64,000 nt of DNA from an uncultured Alphaproteobacteria bacterium (GTDB taxonomy: Bacteria; Pseudomonadota; Alphaproteobacteria; Methylaequorales; Methylaequoraceae). The notes beneath the pieces are model-generated. The model made no database searches. It was not told the DNA's origin and saw only the letters and a program-made list of their open reading frames with translations. Position 1 is the stretch's first letter. Every line of letters begins with the position of its first letter. Positions 26,230-35,661 of this stretch are shown in pieces. The position numbers were made by a program, and so were the translations under genes. The DNA lies in contig CABZFH010000005.1 in NCBI GenBank assembly GCA_902524895.1, positions 1 through 64,000 on the forward strand. Reading direction: 5' to 3'.

Positions 26230-27497
26230 TTTAAATGATTTTTAAAAAAAATATTTAATTCCGTCCAAATAGCATTTGCTCCCTGTTTTTCTTTTAAACA
26301 AAAATTGTTTAAATTTCTACTTAATTTTTCTATTTTTTTAGGGTTTGTCATCAGATCCTTAATGATTTTTTCAATAGATGACGCTGAATCTGTTTTGATA
26401 GCTGCTTGGTTCTTTAATAGATTGTCAGAAATATTTTTGAAGTTTTGCATATAGGGACCAAAAATTAATGCACAATTAAAATGTGAGGGTTCAATTGGAT
26501 TTTGTCCTCCATGATTAACATAGGAGCCACCCATTATTACAATTTTAGCAATATAGAAGAATAATGAAATCTCTCCTATGGTATCAGCCAAATAACAAAA
26601 AGTTTCTTTTTCTATAATTTCTTTCTTGGACCTAACTTTAAAATCAATTTTTTTTGAATATAAATAATTTTGAATCTCTGATGACCTATTTACATGCCTA
26701 GGTACAATAATAAAAAGTAAATCATTAAAAGTTTTGCTTAATTTTTTTATTTTTGAAACTATTAATTTTTCTTCGCCCTGATGACTACTTGCCAGTAAAA
26801 TAACTCTTCTTTTTGTGATCATTTTTTTTAAATTTAATAATTCATTTTTATTAATAGGTAATTTTTGGGAAAGAAATTTTAGATTGCCGACATTTTTTAT
26901 ATTTTTGATATTAAATCTTTTTAGCATTTTTTGTGTTTCATTATCTTGAACCAGAAAAAGATTAAAACTATTCAGAAGTTTTTGAGTAGTTTTTTTTATA
27001 AGATTCCATTTTTGGTAGGTTTTTTTTGAAATTCTAGCATTAATAACAATTGAAGGAATTTTATTTTTTTTAGCTCTAAAAATTAAATTTGGCCAAAATT
27101 CTGATTCAACAAAAATTATTAAATCAGGAGCCCAATATTCGTAAAATTTCTTTGCAATAAAATCTATGTCTAAGGGTGAAAATTGATGAACAAATTTTTC
27201 TGAAGGTCTTTTTTGCAAAATTTTAAAGGATGATACAGTGCTTGTTGTAACTAAAATATTGTACTTTGGAAAATTATAGTTTATTTTTTTTATAATGGGT
27301 AATATTGAAAGTGATTCTCCAATACTTGAGGCATTAAACCAAATTAATTTACCTCTGGGTCTTTTTTTTGAAAAAAAACCCATTTTTTCCATAATGCTTT
27401 TTTTAGTTTCTTTTTTTCTAATCAATCTTAAAAAAAAAAAAATTATGATCGGGGCTGAAAAAATAAATGTGAAAAATTTGTAAATATTATAAAACAT
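26226..27497 (-). CDS. waaA: 3-deoxy-D-manno-octulosonic acid (Kdo) transferase
   Basis: A GT-B glycosyltransferase that adds Kdo to lipid IVA on the inner-membrane face. It has an N-terminal membrane anchor, WFNASSIGESLSILPII containing the catalytic Glu of SIGE, FVESEFWPNLI, LASSHQGEEKLI and GGSYVNHGGQNPIEPSHFNCALIFGP. The 423-residue length is normal. A 13-bp T/A run at 27430-27442 encodes part of the N-terminal hydrophobic anchor. Confidence 0.96.
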   Translation of the reverse strand: MFYNIYKFFTFIFSAPIIIFFFLRLIRKKETKKSIMEKMGFFSKKRPRGKLIWFNASSIGESLSILPIIKKINYNFPKYNILVTTSTVSSFKILQKRPSEKFVHQFSPLDIDFIAKKFYEYWAPDLIIFVESEFWPNLIFRAKKNKIPSIVINARISKKTYQKWNLIKKTTQKLLNSFNLFLVQDNETQKMLKRFNIKNIKNVGNLKFLSQKLPINKNELLNLKKMITKRRVILLASSHQGEEKLIVSKIKKLSKTFNDLLFIIVPRHVNRSSEIQNYLYSKKIDFKVRSKKEIIEKETFCYLADTIGEISLFFYIAKIVIMGGSYVNHGGQNPIEPSHFNCALIFGPYMQNFKNISDNLLKNQAAIKTDSASSIEKIIKDLMTNPKKIEKLSRNLNNFCLKEKQGANAIWTELNIFFKNHLK

Positions 27498-27506
27498 TAA
27501 AACTTA

Positions 27507-28163
27507 TCAACTAGAAAGGTTGTCGGCAAGATTGGTTATTCTTTTTAACTCCTGTTCCAGTTGATTTTTTTTATGTTCAATCAAATCTTTTTTTTTGAAG
27601 TATATTGGATTTCCCCATACAACTACAATTTTATTAAATGGATACACAAAGTTAAATTTATCCCAAGAATTCAAAGATTTTTTATATTTTGCTCCTAAAC
27701 TTAAAGTAATAATTGGGGTATTAGTTTTTTTAGCCAAAGATATTAAACCCTCCTTAACTTGTTGATTTGGTCCTCTTGGTCCATCAGGGGTGATACCAAC
27801 TATATGATTATTATTAAGTTTTTGAATAATATTTTTCACAGATGAAATTTTTGTATTAGATGAAGAGCCCGTTATGGTTTCAATACCAAAATATCTAACC
27901 GCTTTTGAGATTAATTTACCATCTCTGTGTGCAGATATTAACATAAAAAATTTTTTTTCAAAATACCAGCAAAGTGGCATCATCAGTAATCTTCCGTGCC
28001 AAAAACATACTATGAAGCTCTTTTTTTGTGATATTAAGGCTTCTATATTTGAACCCTCTTTCACAATCCATTTAGAAGTATGAAAACATATTTTAATGTA
28101 CACACTGATAACCCAACTTAAAAACAATCTAAATTTTTCACTTTTAGCGAACTTTTTTATCAT
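27507..28163 (-). CDS. DUF374 acyltransferase (possible lipid A secondary acyltransferase)
   Basis: A 218-residue membrane-associated protein of the DUF374 branch of lysophospholipid acyltransferase-like proteins. Motifs are SFIVCFWHGRLLMMPLCW (the HxxxxD-type site region) and GITPDGPRGPNQQVKEGL. LpxJ of epsilonproteobacteria, a lipid A secondary acyltransferase, belongs to this family. Position between msbA and waaA-lpxK supports a lipid A role, by inference. ATG 28163 is preferred over ATG 28190 because it overlaps msbA less. Confidence 0.82.
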   Translation of the reverse strand: MIKKFAKSEKFRLFLSWVISVYIKICFHTSKWIVKEGSNIEALISQKKSFIVCFWHGRLLMMPLCWYFEKKFFMLISAHRDGKLISKAVRYFGIETITGSSSNTKISSVKNIIQKLNNNHIVGITPDGPRGPNQQVKEGLISLAKKTNTPIITLSLGAKYKKSLNSWDKFNFVYPFNKIVVVWGNPIYFKKKDLIEHKKNQLEQELKRITNLADNLSS

Positions 28164-29937
28164 CACTCTCAACTTTAAATTGAATCTCATAAAGATTTTT
28201 ATAAATTCCTGATCTAGATATTAATTTTTCGTGCGAACCGCGATCCAAAATCTTCCCTTTTTCCAAAACAACTATCTCATCTGCATCATTAATAGTTGAC
28301 AATCTATGCGCAATTACAAGAGAGGTTTTTCCAACTAATAATTTTTTTAATGCTTTTTGTATTTTTTCTTCAGAAACTGAATCAAGTGCGGATGTTGCTT
28401 CATCCAACAGCAGGAATGGAGAATTTTTAAGAAAGGCTCTTGCAATTGCGATCCTTTGTCTTTGTCCTCCAGAGAGCTTAACCCCGTTTTCGCCTATCTC
28501 TGTATTTATTCCATTAGGGAATTTTCTTATAAATTCTTCACATCCAGAGTTCTTACAAATTTCCTTTAGTTTATTTTCAGAAACAGATTGCGTTCCGTAC
28601 ACTATGTTGTATTTTATTGATCCATCAAAAAGAATTATGTCTTGACTGACAAGAGAAATCAAATTTCTTAACGAGGATATTTTTATATTCTTTATGTCAA
28701 CATCATTCAAAAAAATATTTCCTTTTTGAGGTTGATAAAATCTTGGTATCAAATTAAGTAAAGTAGTTTTTCCGGCTCCTGAGTGTCCAACTAAAGCAAT
28801 CTTTTTCCCATGCGGAATTATAAAACTACAATTATTCAGTATTTTATTTTTTGAATTTTTGTACCTAAAACTTACGTTTTTAAATATTATACTTTTCTTT
28901 TTTTCATTGAGTATATTCTTATTTGGAATTATTTTTTCATCGGTAATTTCAGGACACATGTCAATAATAGAAAATATTCTTTGAGCTGATGCCATAGCAG
29001 TTTGTAAAGTAGCGTTAAGACTTGCAATTGATTTTACTGGTTGATAAGCCATAATAAGTGCCGTCATAAAAGAAAAAAATGTTCCAGGTGTAGTTTCTCC
29101 TGTAATTACTTGATTTCCTCCAATCCAAATTACTGATGCTATTGCTATTCCACCTAAAGTCTCCATTAATGGTCTGGCTACTGAACTTACTTTATTAGAT
29201 TTGTATGTAAGTTTGAATATTTTTTCTATGGAGAAATTTATATTTTTTTCTTCGTATTTTTGTGTGTTAAATGATTTAATTGTTTTAATTGCTGAGAATA
29301 CTTGATTTAATTTCGATGTTAAGTCACCAAAACCAACTTGAGTTTGTGTGGAGATTTTTCTAATTCTTTTTCCAATTCTTATAATCGGAAAAATAGAAAT
29401 TGGGAAAACGACAAATGCCATTAGAGCTAATTTCCAATCATGATAAAACATTACAGAAATAAGAAAAAAAATTGTTAAAAAATCTTTAACAATATTTGTT
29501 AAAACATTATGAACACCTCTAGTTAATGAACCTACATCTGATATAAATCTTGATATCAGTGTTCCTGAATTAGTTTCGTTAAAAAACGAAAGATCACACT
29601 TCATTATTGTTCTAAACATTTCAGACTGAACATCTGCAACAATTCTAAAACCAATAAAATTCATTAATATTGATTGAAAGTAAGACGCAGCACCTTTTGA
29701 CATTGAAATTATTAAAATAGCAATTGGCAGAATGACAAGCATCTGAGCATTTTTTTCTAAAAATATTTCGTCTAAAACTGGCTGCATAATCCATGCATGA
29801 ATTGCTGTTGAGGCTGATACAATTACCATACAAACGAGTGCAAGAAATAGTTTAAAATAGTGTTTTTTTACATATTTTTTTACTAGTCTTTTTAATAAAA
29901 CTTTTGTTGAGTTTTGATTTATCTCTTTATTTTTCAT
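28144..29937 (-). CDS. msbA: Lipid A export ABC transporter, MsbA type
   Basis: A 597-residue half-transporter: about six membrane helices in residues 20-310, then an ATPase domain with Walker A GHSGAGKTTLLNL, signature LSGGQRQRIAIARAF, Walker B FLLLDEATSALD and the IAHRLSTI H-loop. Flanking lipid A genes point to flipping of lipid A-core across the inner membrane. It overlaps cysQ by 11 bp and the DUF374 gene by 20 bp. Confidence 0.92.
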   Translation of the reverse strand: MKNKEINQNSTKVLLKRLVKKYVKKHYFKLFLALVCMVIVSASTAIHAWIMQPVLDEIFLEKNAQMLVILPIAILIISMSKGAASYFQSILMNFIGFRIVADVQSEMFRTIMKCDLSFFNETNSGTLISRFISDVGSLTRGVHNVLTNIVKDFLTIFFLISVMFYHDWKLALMAFVVFPISIFPIIRIGKRIRKISTQTQVGFGDLTSKLNQVFSAIKTIKSFNTQKYEEKNINFSIEKIFKLTYKSNKVSSVARPLMETLGGIAIASVIWIGGNQVITGETTPGTFFSFMTALIMAYQPVKSIASLNATLQTAMASAQRIFSIIDMCPEITDEKIIPNKNILNEKKKSIIFKNVSFRYKNSKNKILNNCSFIIPHGKKIALVGHSGAGKTTLLNLIPRFYQPQKGNIFLNDVDIKNIKISSLRNLISLVSQDIILFDGSIKYNIVYGTQSVSENKLKEICKNSGCEEFIRKFPNGINTEIGENGVKLSGGQRQRIAIARAFLKNSPFLLLDEATSALDSVSEEKIQKALKKLLVGKTSLVIAHRLSTINDADEIVVLEKGKILDRGSHEKLISRSGIYKNLYEIQFKVESDDKKVR

Positions 29938-30730
29938 TGGCCTTGATATCCTCTATCATTTTTCTCTGAATTCTCAGATTTGAAGCAATAATTGATGGAA
30001 TTTCAAGATTATCAGTATTGTAGATTATTGGCTTACCACTTTTTTCTGTAATAACGCCTCCAGCTTCTTCTATAATTAATGCACCAGCAGCAAGATCCCA
30101 ATCACTTTTTTTTGTTAAACTCAGAGCGATATCAATTTCACCTTTAGCGACTAGAGCGATTTTATATGCTATTGAACCCATTCTTGTAATTTTTAAATTT
30201 TTTAAACTAGGGAATTTCTTTAAACTTTCAAATTCTGAATTACTAATTCCTAAATTACATTCTTTAATATTAATTTTGTTATTTACTTTTATTTTTTTAT
30301 CATTACAAAAAGCACCATTTTTTTTTTCTGCATAAAAAAGTTCTTTAGTTTTAGGATTGTATATTATTCCAAAAATAGGATTAGATTTATACACTAAGGC
30401 AAGAGATATTGTATATTCTGGCTTACCATTTAAAAATGATCGAGTTCCATCAATTGGATCTAAACACCAAAAGTTTTTTTTCTTATTTCTTGAACCATCA
30501 TCTAAAGTTTCTTCGGATAACCAACCAAAATCTGGATATTTTTCAAGAAGAAAACTCTTTAAATAATTATTAATTTCTATGTCGGCATCTGTTACGGGTT
30601 GATTTTTTGATTTATACCAAAAATTAATTTTTTTTTTTTCAAATTCTAAGGCAATTTTTCCTGCATTCTTTACCGCATTAAAGATTAATTGTTTGCAATT
30701 TTTTAGTAATTGCTTATTTTCAAAATTCAT
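29927..30730 (-). CDS. cysQ: 3'(2'),5'-bisphosphate nucleotidase CysQ / inositol monophosphatase family
   Basis: A magnesium-dependent phosphatase of 267 residues. Metal-binding motifs: WLSEET, LDPIDGTRSFLNG and SDWDLAAGALIIEEAGG. CysQ recycles PAP from sulfur assimilation; the family also includes inositol-phosphate phosphatases, so the substrate is not certain. ATG 30730 shares a base with the tldE stop (TAATG); the track start 36 bp upstream is rejected. tldE-cysQ-DUF4170-ubiA is a known alphaproteobacterial neighbourhood. Confidence 0.86.
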   Translation of the reverse strand: MNFENKQLLKNCKQLIFNAVKNAGKIALEFEKKKINFWYKSKNQPVTDADIEINNYLKSFLLEKYPDFGWLSEETLDDGSRNKKKNFWCLDPIDGTRSFLNGKPEYTISLALVYKSNPIFGIIYNPKTKELFYAEKKNGAFCNDKKIKVNNKINIKECNLGISNSEFESLKKFPSLKNLKITRMGSIAYKIALVAKGEIDIALSLTKKSDWDLAAGALIIEEAGGVITEKSGKPIIYNTDNLEIPSIIASNLRIQRKMIEDIKANEK

Positions 30731-32070
30731 TAAATACCAGCTATAGTTAAATTTTCGATCAAACAAGAGGGTGCATTAATACCATATTTAAAAGTTAGAT
30801 CATTGGCAGGAATAAGTTTTTTGAACATATCCAACAAATTTCCAGCAATTGTTACTTCTGATACTGGGTATTGAATCTCTCCATTCTCAATCCAAAACCC
30901 AGAAGCCCCTCTACTATAATCTCCATTTGCCAGATTAATTGAACTGCCCATAAGTTCGGTAACAAGCAAACCTGTTTTCAAATTTTTAATAATATTTTTT
31001 TTTGTATGAGGTCCTTTATCTAAATATAAATTTGTTGCAGATGGATAGGGAACAGACGAAACACTTCTTGAAGCATTTCCGGTAGGTGGACTCTTTAGCT
31101 GTCGAGATTGTTCAAGAGAATTTATAAAATATTTTAAATATCCATTTTCAACAATATTCTTTTTTCTGCATTTAATTCCTTCACAATCTATTATTTTGGA
31201 TTTGATTTTTCTTTTCATATTTGGGTTGTCAACAATATTTACGTCTTTTGAAAAAATTCTTTTATCTAATTTGTTTTTTAAAAAACTTGTACCTCTTGCT
31301 ATACTGGTTGCATTACAGGCATTTATGAAGTTATTAAGCAAACTTGATGAAATTCTAGAATCAAATATTACGTTTGATTTTGTAGTTTGTATTTTTCTTG
31401 AATTTAACTTTTTTATAGCTCTTTCTGCTGTTTGCATTCCAACTTGTTCCAAATTATCAAGATCATCAAAATATACTTCAGATTTATAATCATATGCTCT
31501 TTCCATATTGTCATCTTTTCCAGCTAATATAGCAAGTATGTAGCTACTTTGTGTCTTGCTAAATTGTTGAGTAATACCATTAGATCCCAGCAAAAAGTAA
31601 TCACTTTTGGACCATTCGACTTCTGCACCTTCGGAATTAGTTATAAATTTATTCTCTAAAGCACTACTTTCTAACTTCTCTGCTTTAGAAGTCAACTCAG
31701 AGAATTTTGGAATTTTACTATCAAAAAGATCTAAAAGTTCAAACTCGTTTTGAGAAAAGTTAGAAATTGAACTTTCTTCAGCTAATCCGCAGTAATTATT
31801 TTCTGGAACATGCGATACCATTTCGTAAAGTCTATCTAACAATTTATCGATATTATTTAAATCAAGATTATTTGACGAAATAATAGATTGTTTCTTGCCT
31901 ATTATAGCTCTTATTCCAATTTCAACGTTTTCAGATTGCTCGTTTTTTTCAATCTTTCCAAGTCTTTTTGATGAGCTCATTGAAAAATTTTTAACATAGA
32001 AAATGTCAGACTGGTCACAACCTCTTTTTTTTAATTTTAAAATAATATCAGAAAGAAAATTTTTATCCAT
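30730..32070 (-). CDS. tldE: Metalloprotease accessory subunit TldE (PmbA)
   Basis: A 446-residue TldE/PmbA protein: ISSSLLNNFINACNATSIARGTSF and a C-terminal NLANGDYSRGASGFWIENGEI segment are family landmarks, and no HExxxH motif is present, as expected for the non-catalytic partner of TldD. TldD/TldE degrade unfolded or unstructured peptides. TldD is encoded at 35662-37065, same strand, 3.6 kb away, so both halves of the pair are in the window. First gene of the leftward lipid A unit. Confidence 0.95.
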   Translation of the reverse strand: MDKNFLSDIILKLKKRGCDQSDIFYVKNFSMSSSKRLGKIEKNEQSENVEIGIRAIIGKKQSIISSNNLDLNNIDKLLDRLYEMVSHVPENNYCGLAEESSISNFSQNEFELLDLFDSKIPKFSELTSKAEKLESSALENKFITNSEGAEVEWSKSDYFLLGSNGITQQFSKTQSSYILAILAGKDDNMERAYDYKSEVYFDDLDNLEQVGMQTAERAIKKLNSRKIQTTKSNVIFDSRISSSLLNNFINACNATSIARGTSFLKNKLDKRIFSKDVNIVDNPNMKRKIKSKIIDCEGIKCRKKNIVENGYLKYFINSLEQSRQLKSPPTGNASRSVSSVPYPSATNLYLDKGPHTKKNIIKNLKTGLLVTELMGSSINLANGDYSRGASGFWIENGEIQYPVSEVTIAGNLLDMFKKLIPANDLTFKYGINAPSCLIENLTIAGI

Positions 32071-32138
32071 ATTTTCTTTTATAATTAAAATGATATATTA
32101 GCAATATTTTAGTATAAATTTAATTATACACTGGAATC

Positions 32139-32324
32139 ATGCAATATTGGGTTATAGGGGGAAAATATAAGAATACCAAGTTTGATTCTCTTAAAGATGG
32201 TCACCAACTTGAAAAATATGGCCCTTATAAGACTTTTGAGTTAGCAAAAGAAAAATGGAGTGTACTATCTTGGGAAAATGTTGACGATTGTTATATTAAA
32301 TATTCCGTTATCAAACAAAATTAA
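32139..32324 (+). CDS. DUF4170 small protein
   Basis: A 61-residue cytosolic protein starting MQYWVIGGKYKNTKFDSL, with KYGPYKTFELAKEKW. This matches DUF4170, a short alphaproteobacterial family usually found beside tldE/cysQ and ubiA, exactly as here. No function is established. It ends 1 bp before the end of convergent ubiA. Confidence 0.82.
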   Translation: MQYWVIGGKYKNTKFDSLKDGHQLEKYGPYKTFELAKEKWSVLSWENVDDCYIKYSVIKQN

Positions 32325-33200
32325 TCAAAAATTAAAGTTATTAAAAAAAAGTAACACAAATATTATTGCTCCTAAAAAAACATTTGATTTAAAAATACTC
32401 ATTAAATGATTTTTCTTATTTAAGTTAATTTTTTTGATTTGATAAAACAAACATAGACCGATTGTAAATAAAAACAGTGTGTTCAAATAATTAACGTTAT
32501 TAACTTGAAAAACTGACAGTAACAAAAAAATTAGAGTCAAAAAATAAATGAAACCCACAGCTTTTTTTGGAAAGTTTTTTGTTATAATAGATAATGATTT
32601 TACTCCTATTTTTGTGTCATCTTTAATGTCTTGAAAACCATATATGGTGTCATATCCTGTTGTTAGAAATACACCTGCAAAATATAAGAAGATGATCCCC
32701 ACATCAATTGACTCATAGTTACAAAAAAAACCTAAAAAAATACCCCAGTTAAAAATTAATCCTAAAAATATTTGAGGAAAAAATGTTATCCTTTTTAAAT
32801 AAGGATAAATAAAAACAAACGGTAAGATTAATAAGCCATAGAATATTACTCTTTGATCAAAATTCAGTAGAACTAGAAAACCGATTAAGAGTTGAAAAAA
32901 AAGAAAAAGCAGTCCTTCAACGACGTTAATTTTCTTACTAGCAATCGGTCGATTTTTTGTCCTTGCAACTTTTGCGTCAATTTTAGAGTCTATTATATCG
33001 TTAAAAGTACATCCGGCTCCTCTCATAACAATCGCGCCAACAAAAAATAATAAAGAATATTTAATGAAATTTAAATCAAAAGTATTATTGTAGGCTAGTC
33101 CCCAAAAACATGGCCACATTAATAAAAACGCTCCACTGAGGTTATTATATCTTCCTAATGAAATTAAATAAAAAATCTTATGAAAAAAAGTTTTAACCAT
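32325..33200 (-). CDS. ubiA: 4-hydroxybenzoate polyprenyltransferase
   Basis: Integral membrane prenyltransferase of ubiquinone synthesis, 291 residues. First Asp-rich motif is CTFNDIIDSKIDAKVARTKNRPIAS (NDxxD) and the second is TGYDTIYGFQDIKDD; about eight to nine helices are evident. It serves the ubiquinone pool used by ETF-QO and the respiratory chain encoded nearby. Divergent from rsmE across 83 bp. Confidence 0.95.
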   Translation of the reverse strand: MVKTFFHKIFYLISLGRYNNLSGAFLLMWPCFWGLAYNNTFDLNFIKYSLLFFVGAIVMRGAGCTFNDIIDSKIDAKVARTKNRPIASKKINVVEGLLFLFFQLLIGFLVLLNFDQRVIFYGLLILPFVFIYPYLKRITFFPQIFLGLIFNWGIFLGFFCNYESIDVGIIFLYFAGVFLTTGYDTIYGFQDIKDDTKIGVKSLSIITKNFPKKAVGFIYFLTLIFLLLSVFQVNNVNYLNTLFLFTIGLCLFYQIKKINLNKKNHLMSIFKSNVFLGAIIFVLLFFNNFNF

Positions 33201-33283
33201 TTGTTAAAATATATACTATGATTTAATTATTTTCATTTAATATTAACATCTACATATTTTCTAGAAAACGCTAATTTTACAGA

Positions 33284-34003
33284 ATGTCAAAAATAAGAAT
33301 TTTTTTAAATTCAGAGTTAAAGAAATCTTCTGAGATCTTACTTTCAAGAGAAAATTCACATTACTTGAAAAATGTTTTGAGAAAAAAAAAAGGAGAAAAT
33401 ATTTTGTGTTTTAATGATATTTTTGGAGAATGGTTAGCTCAGATCATAGATATTGATAGATTGGTAAAAATTAAAATTTTAACATCATTAAAAAAACCAA
33501 ATTTAGTTTTGGAGAGTGATATTTGGATTTGTTTTGGACTTATAAAACCAAGAAATATTAATTTTTTAGTTGAAAAAACTTCTGAGCTAGGTGTTACAAA
33601 ATTAATACCAATGGAAACATTTTTTTCAGAAAGAAAAAAAATAAATATTGATAGACTTAATAAAATTTCTACTGAGGCAGTTGAACAATCGAGTGGAATA
33701 ACAATTCCTGAAATAACCAAAGTGAAAAAAATTTCAGAGATATTATTTAATTGGGACAAAGAAAGAAGCATTATAGTTTGTAATGAAAAAAAAAATTGTC
33801 AGAATATTTTAAAATTATTTTCTGGTAAAAAATTTAAAAAAATTGCAATATTTATAGGACCAGTTGCCGGATGGTCATCTGAAGATTTAAAGATTTTCGA
33901 AAATTATGATGTCATGCATATATCTTTGGGACCAAGGCTATTGAAAGCAGATACCGCGGCAGTTGCTGCTCTTTCTTGCATAAAACTTTTCTTAGAGAAT
34001 TAA
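33284..34003 (+). CDS. rsmE: 16S rRNA (uracil(1498)-N3)-methyltransferase RsmE
   Basis: A SPOUT-class methyltransferase of 239 residues: an N-terminal PUA-like domain (SHYLKNVLRKKKGENILCFND), the middle KTSELGVTKLIPMETFFSER, and C-terminal SLGPRLLKADTAAVAAL. The glycine-rich SAM loop, usually GPEGGFS, reads GPVAGWS. It leads the rsmE-gshA-aroQ unit; gshA starts 1 bp after its stop. Confidence 0.92.
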   Translation: MSKIRIFLNSELKKSSEILLSRENSHYLKNVLRKKKGENILCFNDIFGEWLAQIIDIDRLVKIKILTSLKKPNLVLESDIWICFGLIKPRNINFLVEKTSELGVTKLIPMETFFSERKKINIDRLNKISTEAVEQSSGITIPEITKVKKISEILFNWDKERSIIVCNEKKNCQNILKLFSGKKFKKIAIFIGPVAGWSSEDLKIFENYDVMHISLGPRLLKADTAAVAALSCIKLFLEN

Positions 34004-34004
34004 T

Positions 34005-35342
34005 ATGAAACAAAAACTGTTATCAAAAATAGATTTAATAAGTGAGTTAGAAAATGGTTGTAAACCCATAACAAAATGGAAAATAGGAACAGAACATGAA
34101 AAATTTGCATATGACAAAAAGAGTTTGAAGCCTATCCAATACGAAAAAATAAAATTATTATTTTTATCTCTTACCAAAGATTTTAATTGGGAAAAGGTTT
34201 TTGAAAATGAGAAATTAATTGGTTTAAAAAAAAACGGGAGTTCAATTACACTTGAACCTGGCGGACAAATTGAACTTTCTGGAGCACCAGTTGAAAATCT
34301 TTTTCAAACTTGTCAACAAGTTAATACGCACAAAAATGAGCTTAAAGATGTCTCAGATTCATTAAATATTGATTATATGGGTATGGGAGTTTTACCAAAA
34401 TGGAATCTTTCAGATATTCCGATTATGCCGAAAAAAAGATATGAGATAATGAGAGACCACATGAAGAAAGTTGGAACGCATGGACTTGACATGATGTTGA
34501 GAACTTGTACGATTCAAGCAAATTTAGATTTTGATTCCGAGTCAGATATGGTAAAAAAAATGAGAGTTGCTTTGGCAATTCAACCAGCCATTATTGCTTT
34601 GTATGCTAATTCACCTTTTGTTGAGGGTAAATTAACTGATTTTTGTAGTTATAGGTCAATGATTTGGACCAAAACAGATGATAAAAGGTGTGGATTTCTG
34701 CCTTTTGTTTATGATAAAGGTTTTTCTTTTGAATCATATGTTGATTATCTTCTGGATGTTCCAATGTATTTTGTTAAAAGAAATGGTGCTTACATTAATT
34801 GTGCAGGAGAATCGTTTAAAGATTTTATGAAGGGAAAACTTCCAAGTTTTACAGGAGAGTTTCCAACTTTAATTGATTGGAATGATCATATGACAGTTTC
34901 TTTTCCTGAAGTCAGATTGAAAAAGTTTTTAGAAGTGAGGGGTGCTGATGGAGGACCTTGGTCAAGCGTGTGTGCTTTACCAGCATTTTGGACAGGAATT
35001 TTATACGATAAAAATGTTTTAGATGAAGTCTGGGACTTAGTCAAAAAATGGGATCTTGAACAAAAGCAAACTTTTTATTTAGAAGTTGCAAGAAATGGTT
35101 TGAGATCAAGATGCCCAGAAAACAATGATATTAAGGATTTGTTAAAAAGACTATTAGATTTATCAAAATCTGGTTTAAAAAAAAGAAAAATTATTATTGA
35201 TAAAAAAGATGAAAGTTTTTTTTTAGATCCTCTGTACAAAGTGCTTAAATCAAAAAAATCTCCTGCTGAAAAATGGAATGAATTATTTTTAAAAAAATGG
35301 AATAAAGATCTCGATAAAATTTATGAAATCAATTTCTTTTAA
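34005..35342 (+). CDS. gshA: Glutamate-cysteine ligase (plant/alphaproteobacterial type)
   Basis: First step of glutathione synthesis. The 445-residue protein contains WKIGTEHEKFAY, SITLEPGGQIELSGAP, MGMGVLPKW and MMLRTCTIQANLDFDSE, diagnostic for the PF04107 class shared by plants and alphaproteobacteria rather than E. coli GshA. gshB is not in the window. RsmE-GshA adjacency is common in alphaproteobacteria. Confidence 0.95.
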   Translation: MKQKLLSKIDLISELENGCKPITKWKIGTEHEKFAYDKKSLKPIQYEKIKLLFLSLTKDFNWEKVFENEKLIGLKKNGSSITLEPGGQIELSGAPVENLFQTCQQVNTHKNELKDVSDSLNIDYMGMGVLPKWNLSDIPIMPKKRYEIMRDHMKKVGTHGLDMMLRTCTIQANLDFDSESDMVKKMRVALAIQPAIIALYANSPFVEGKLTDFCSYRSMIWTKTDDKRCGFLPFVYDKGFSFESYVDYLLDVPMYFVKRNGAYINCAGESFKDFMKGKLPSFTGEFPTLIDWNDHMTVSFPEVRLKKFLEVRGADGGPWSSVCALPAFWTGILYDKNVLDEVWDLVKKWDLEQKQTFYLEVARNGLRSRCPENNDIKDLLKRLLDLSKSGLKKRKIIIDKKDESFFLDPLYKVLKSKKSPAEKWNELFLKKWNKDLDKIYEINFF

Positions 35343-35371
35343 TATTATAAAAAATTGTTTACATTTGATTA

Positions 35372-35659
35372 ATGAAAAAATTTGAAACTATAAACGAAGT
35401 AAGAGAATTAATTGATTCTATTGACGACAAAATCCTTAATCTAATCGCTGAGAGAAAAAACTTGGTAATTGAAGCAGTTAAACTTAAGTCGAAGGAGCAG
35501 ATTGTGGATTTAGAAAGGATTGAAAAAATAATTCAAAAACTTTCAAAACAAGCAGTTGAAAAAAAATTACCTGACGGACTAGTTGAAAAACTATGGAACA
35601 CGATGATTCAGGAATTTATTGACTACGAGACAAAAATTTATGATGAAATTCATAAATAA
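35372..35659 (+). CDS. Chorismate mutase, AroQ class
   Basis: A 95-residue all-helical protein: NEVRELIDSIDDKILNLIAERKNLVIEAVKLK is the type II chorismate mutase helix 1 pattern (R..ID..D..I..L...R). It converts chorismate to prephenate for phenylalanine and tyrosine. It is monofunctional, without a prephenate dehydratase or DAHP synthase fusion. Ends 2 bp from convergent tldD. Confidence 0.88.
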   Translation: MKKFETINEVRELIDSIDDKILNLIAERKNLVIEAVKLKSKEQIVDLERIEKIIQKLSKQAVEKKLPDGLVEKLWNTMIQEFIDYETKIYDEIHK

Positions 35660-35661
35660 AC

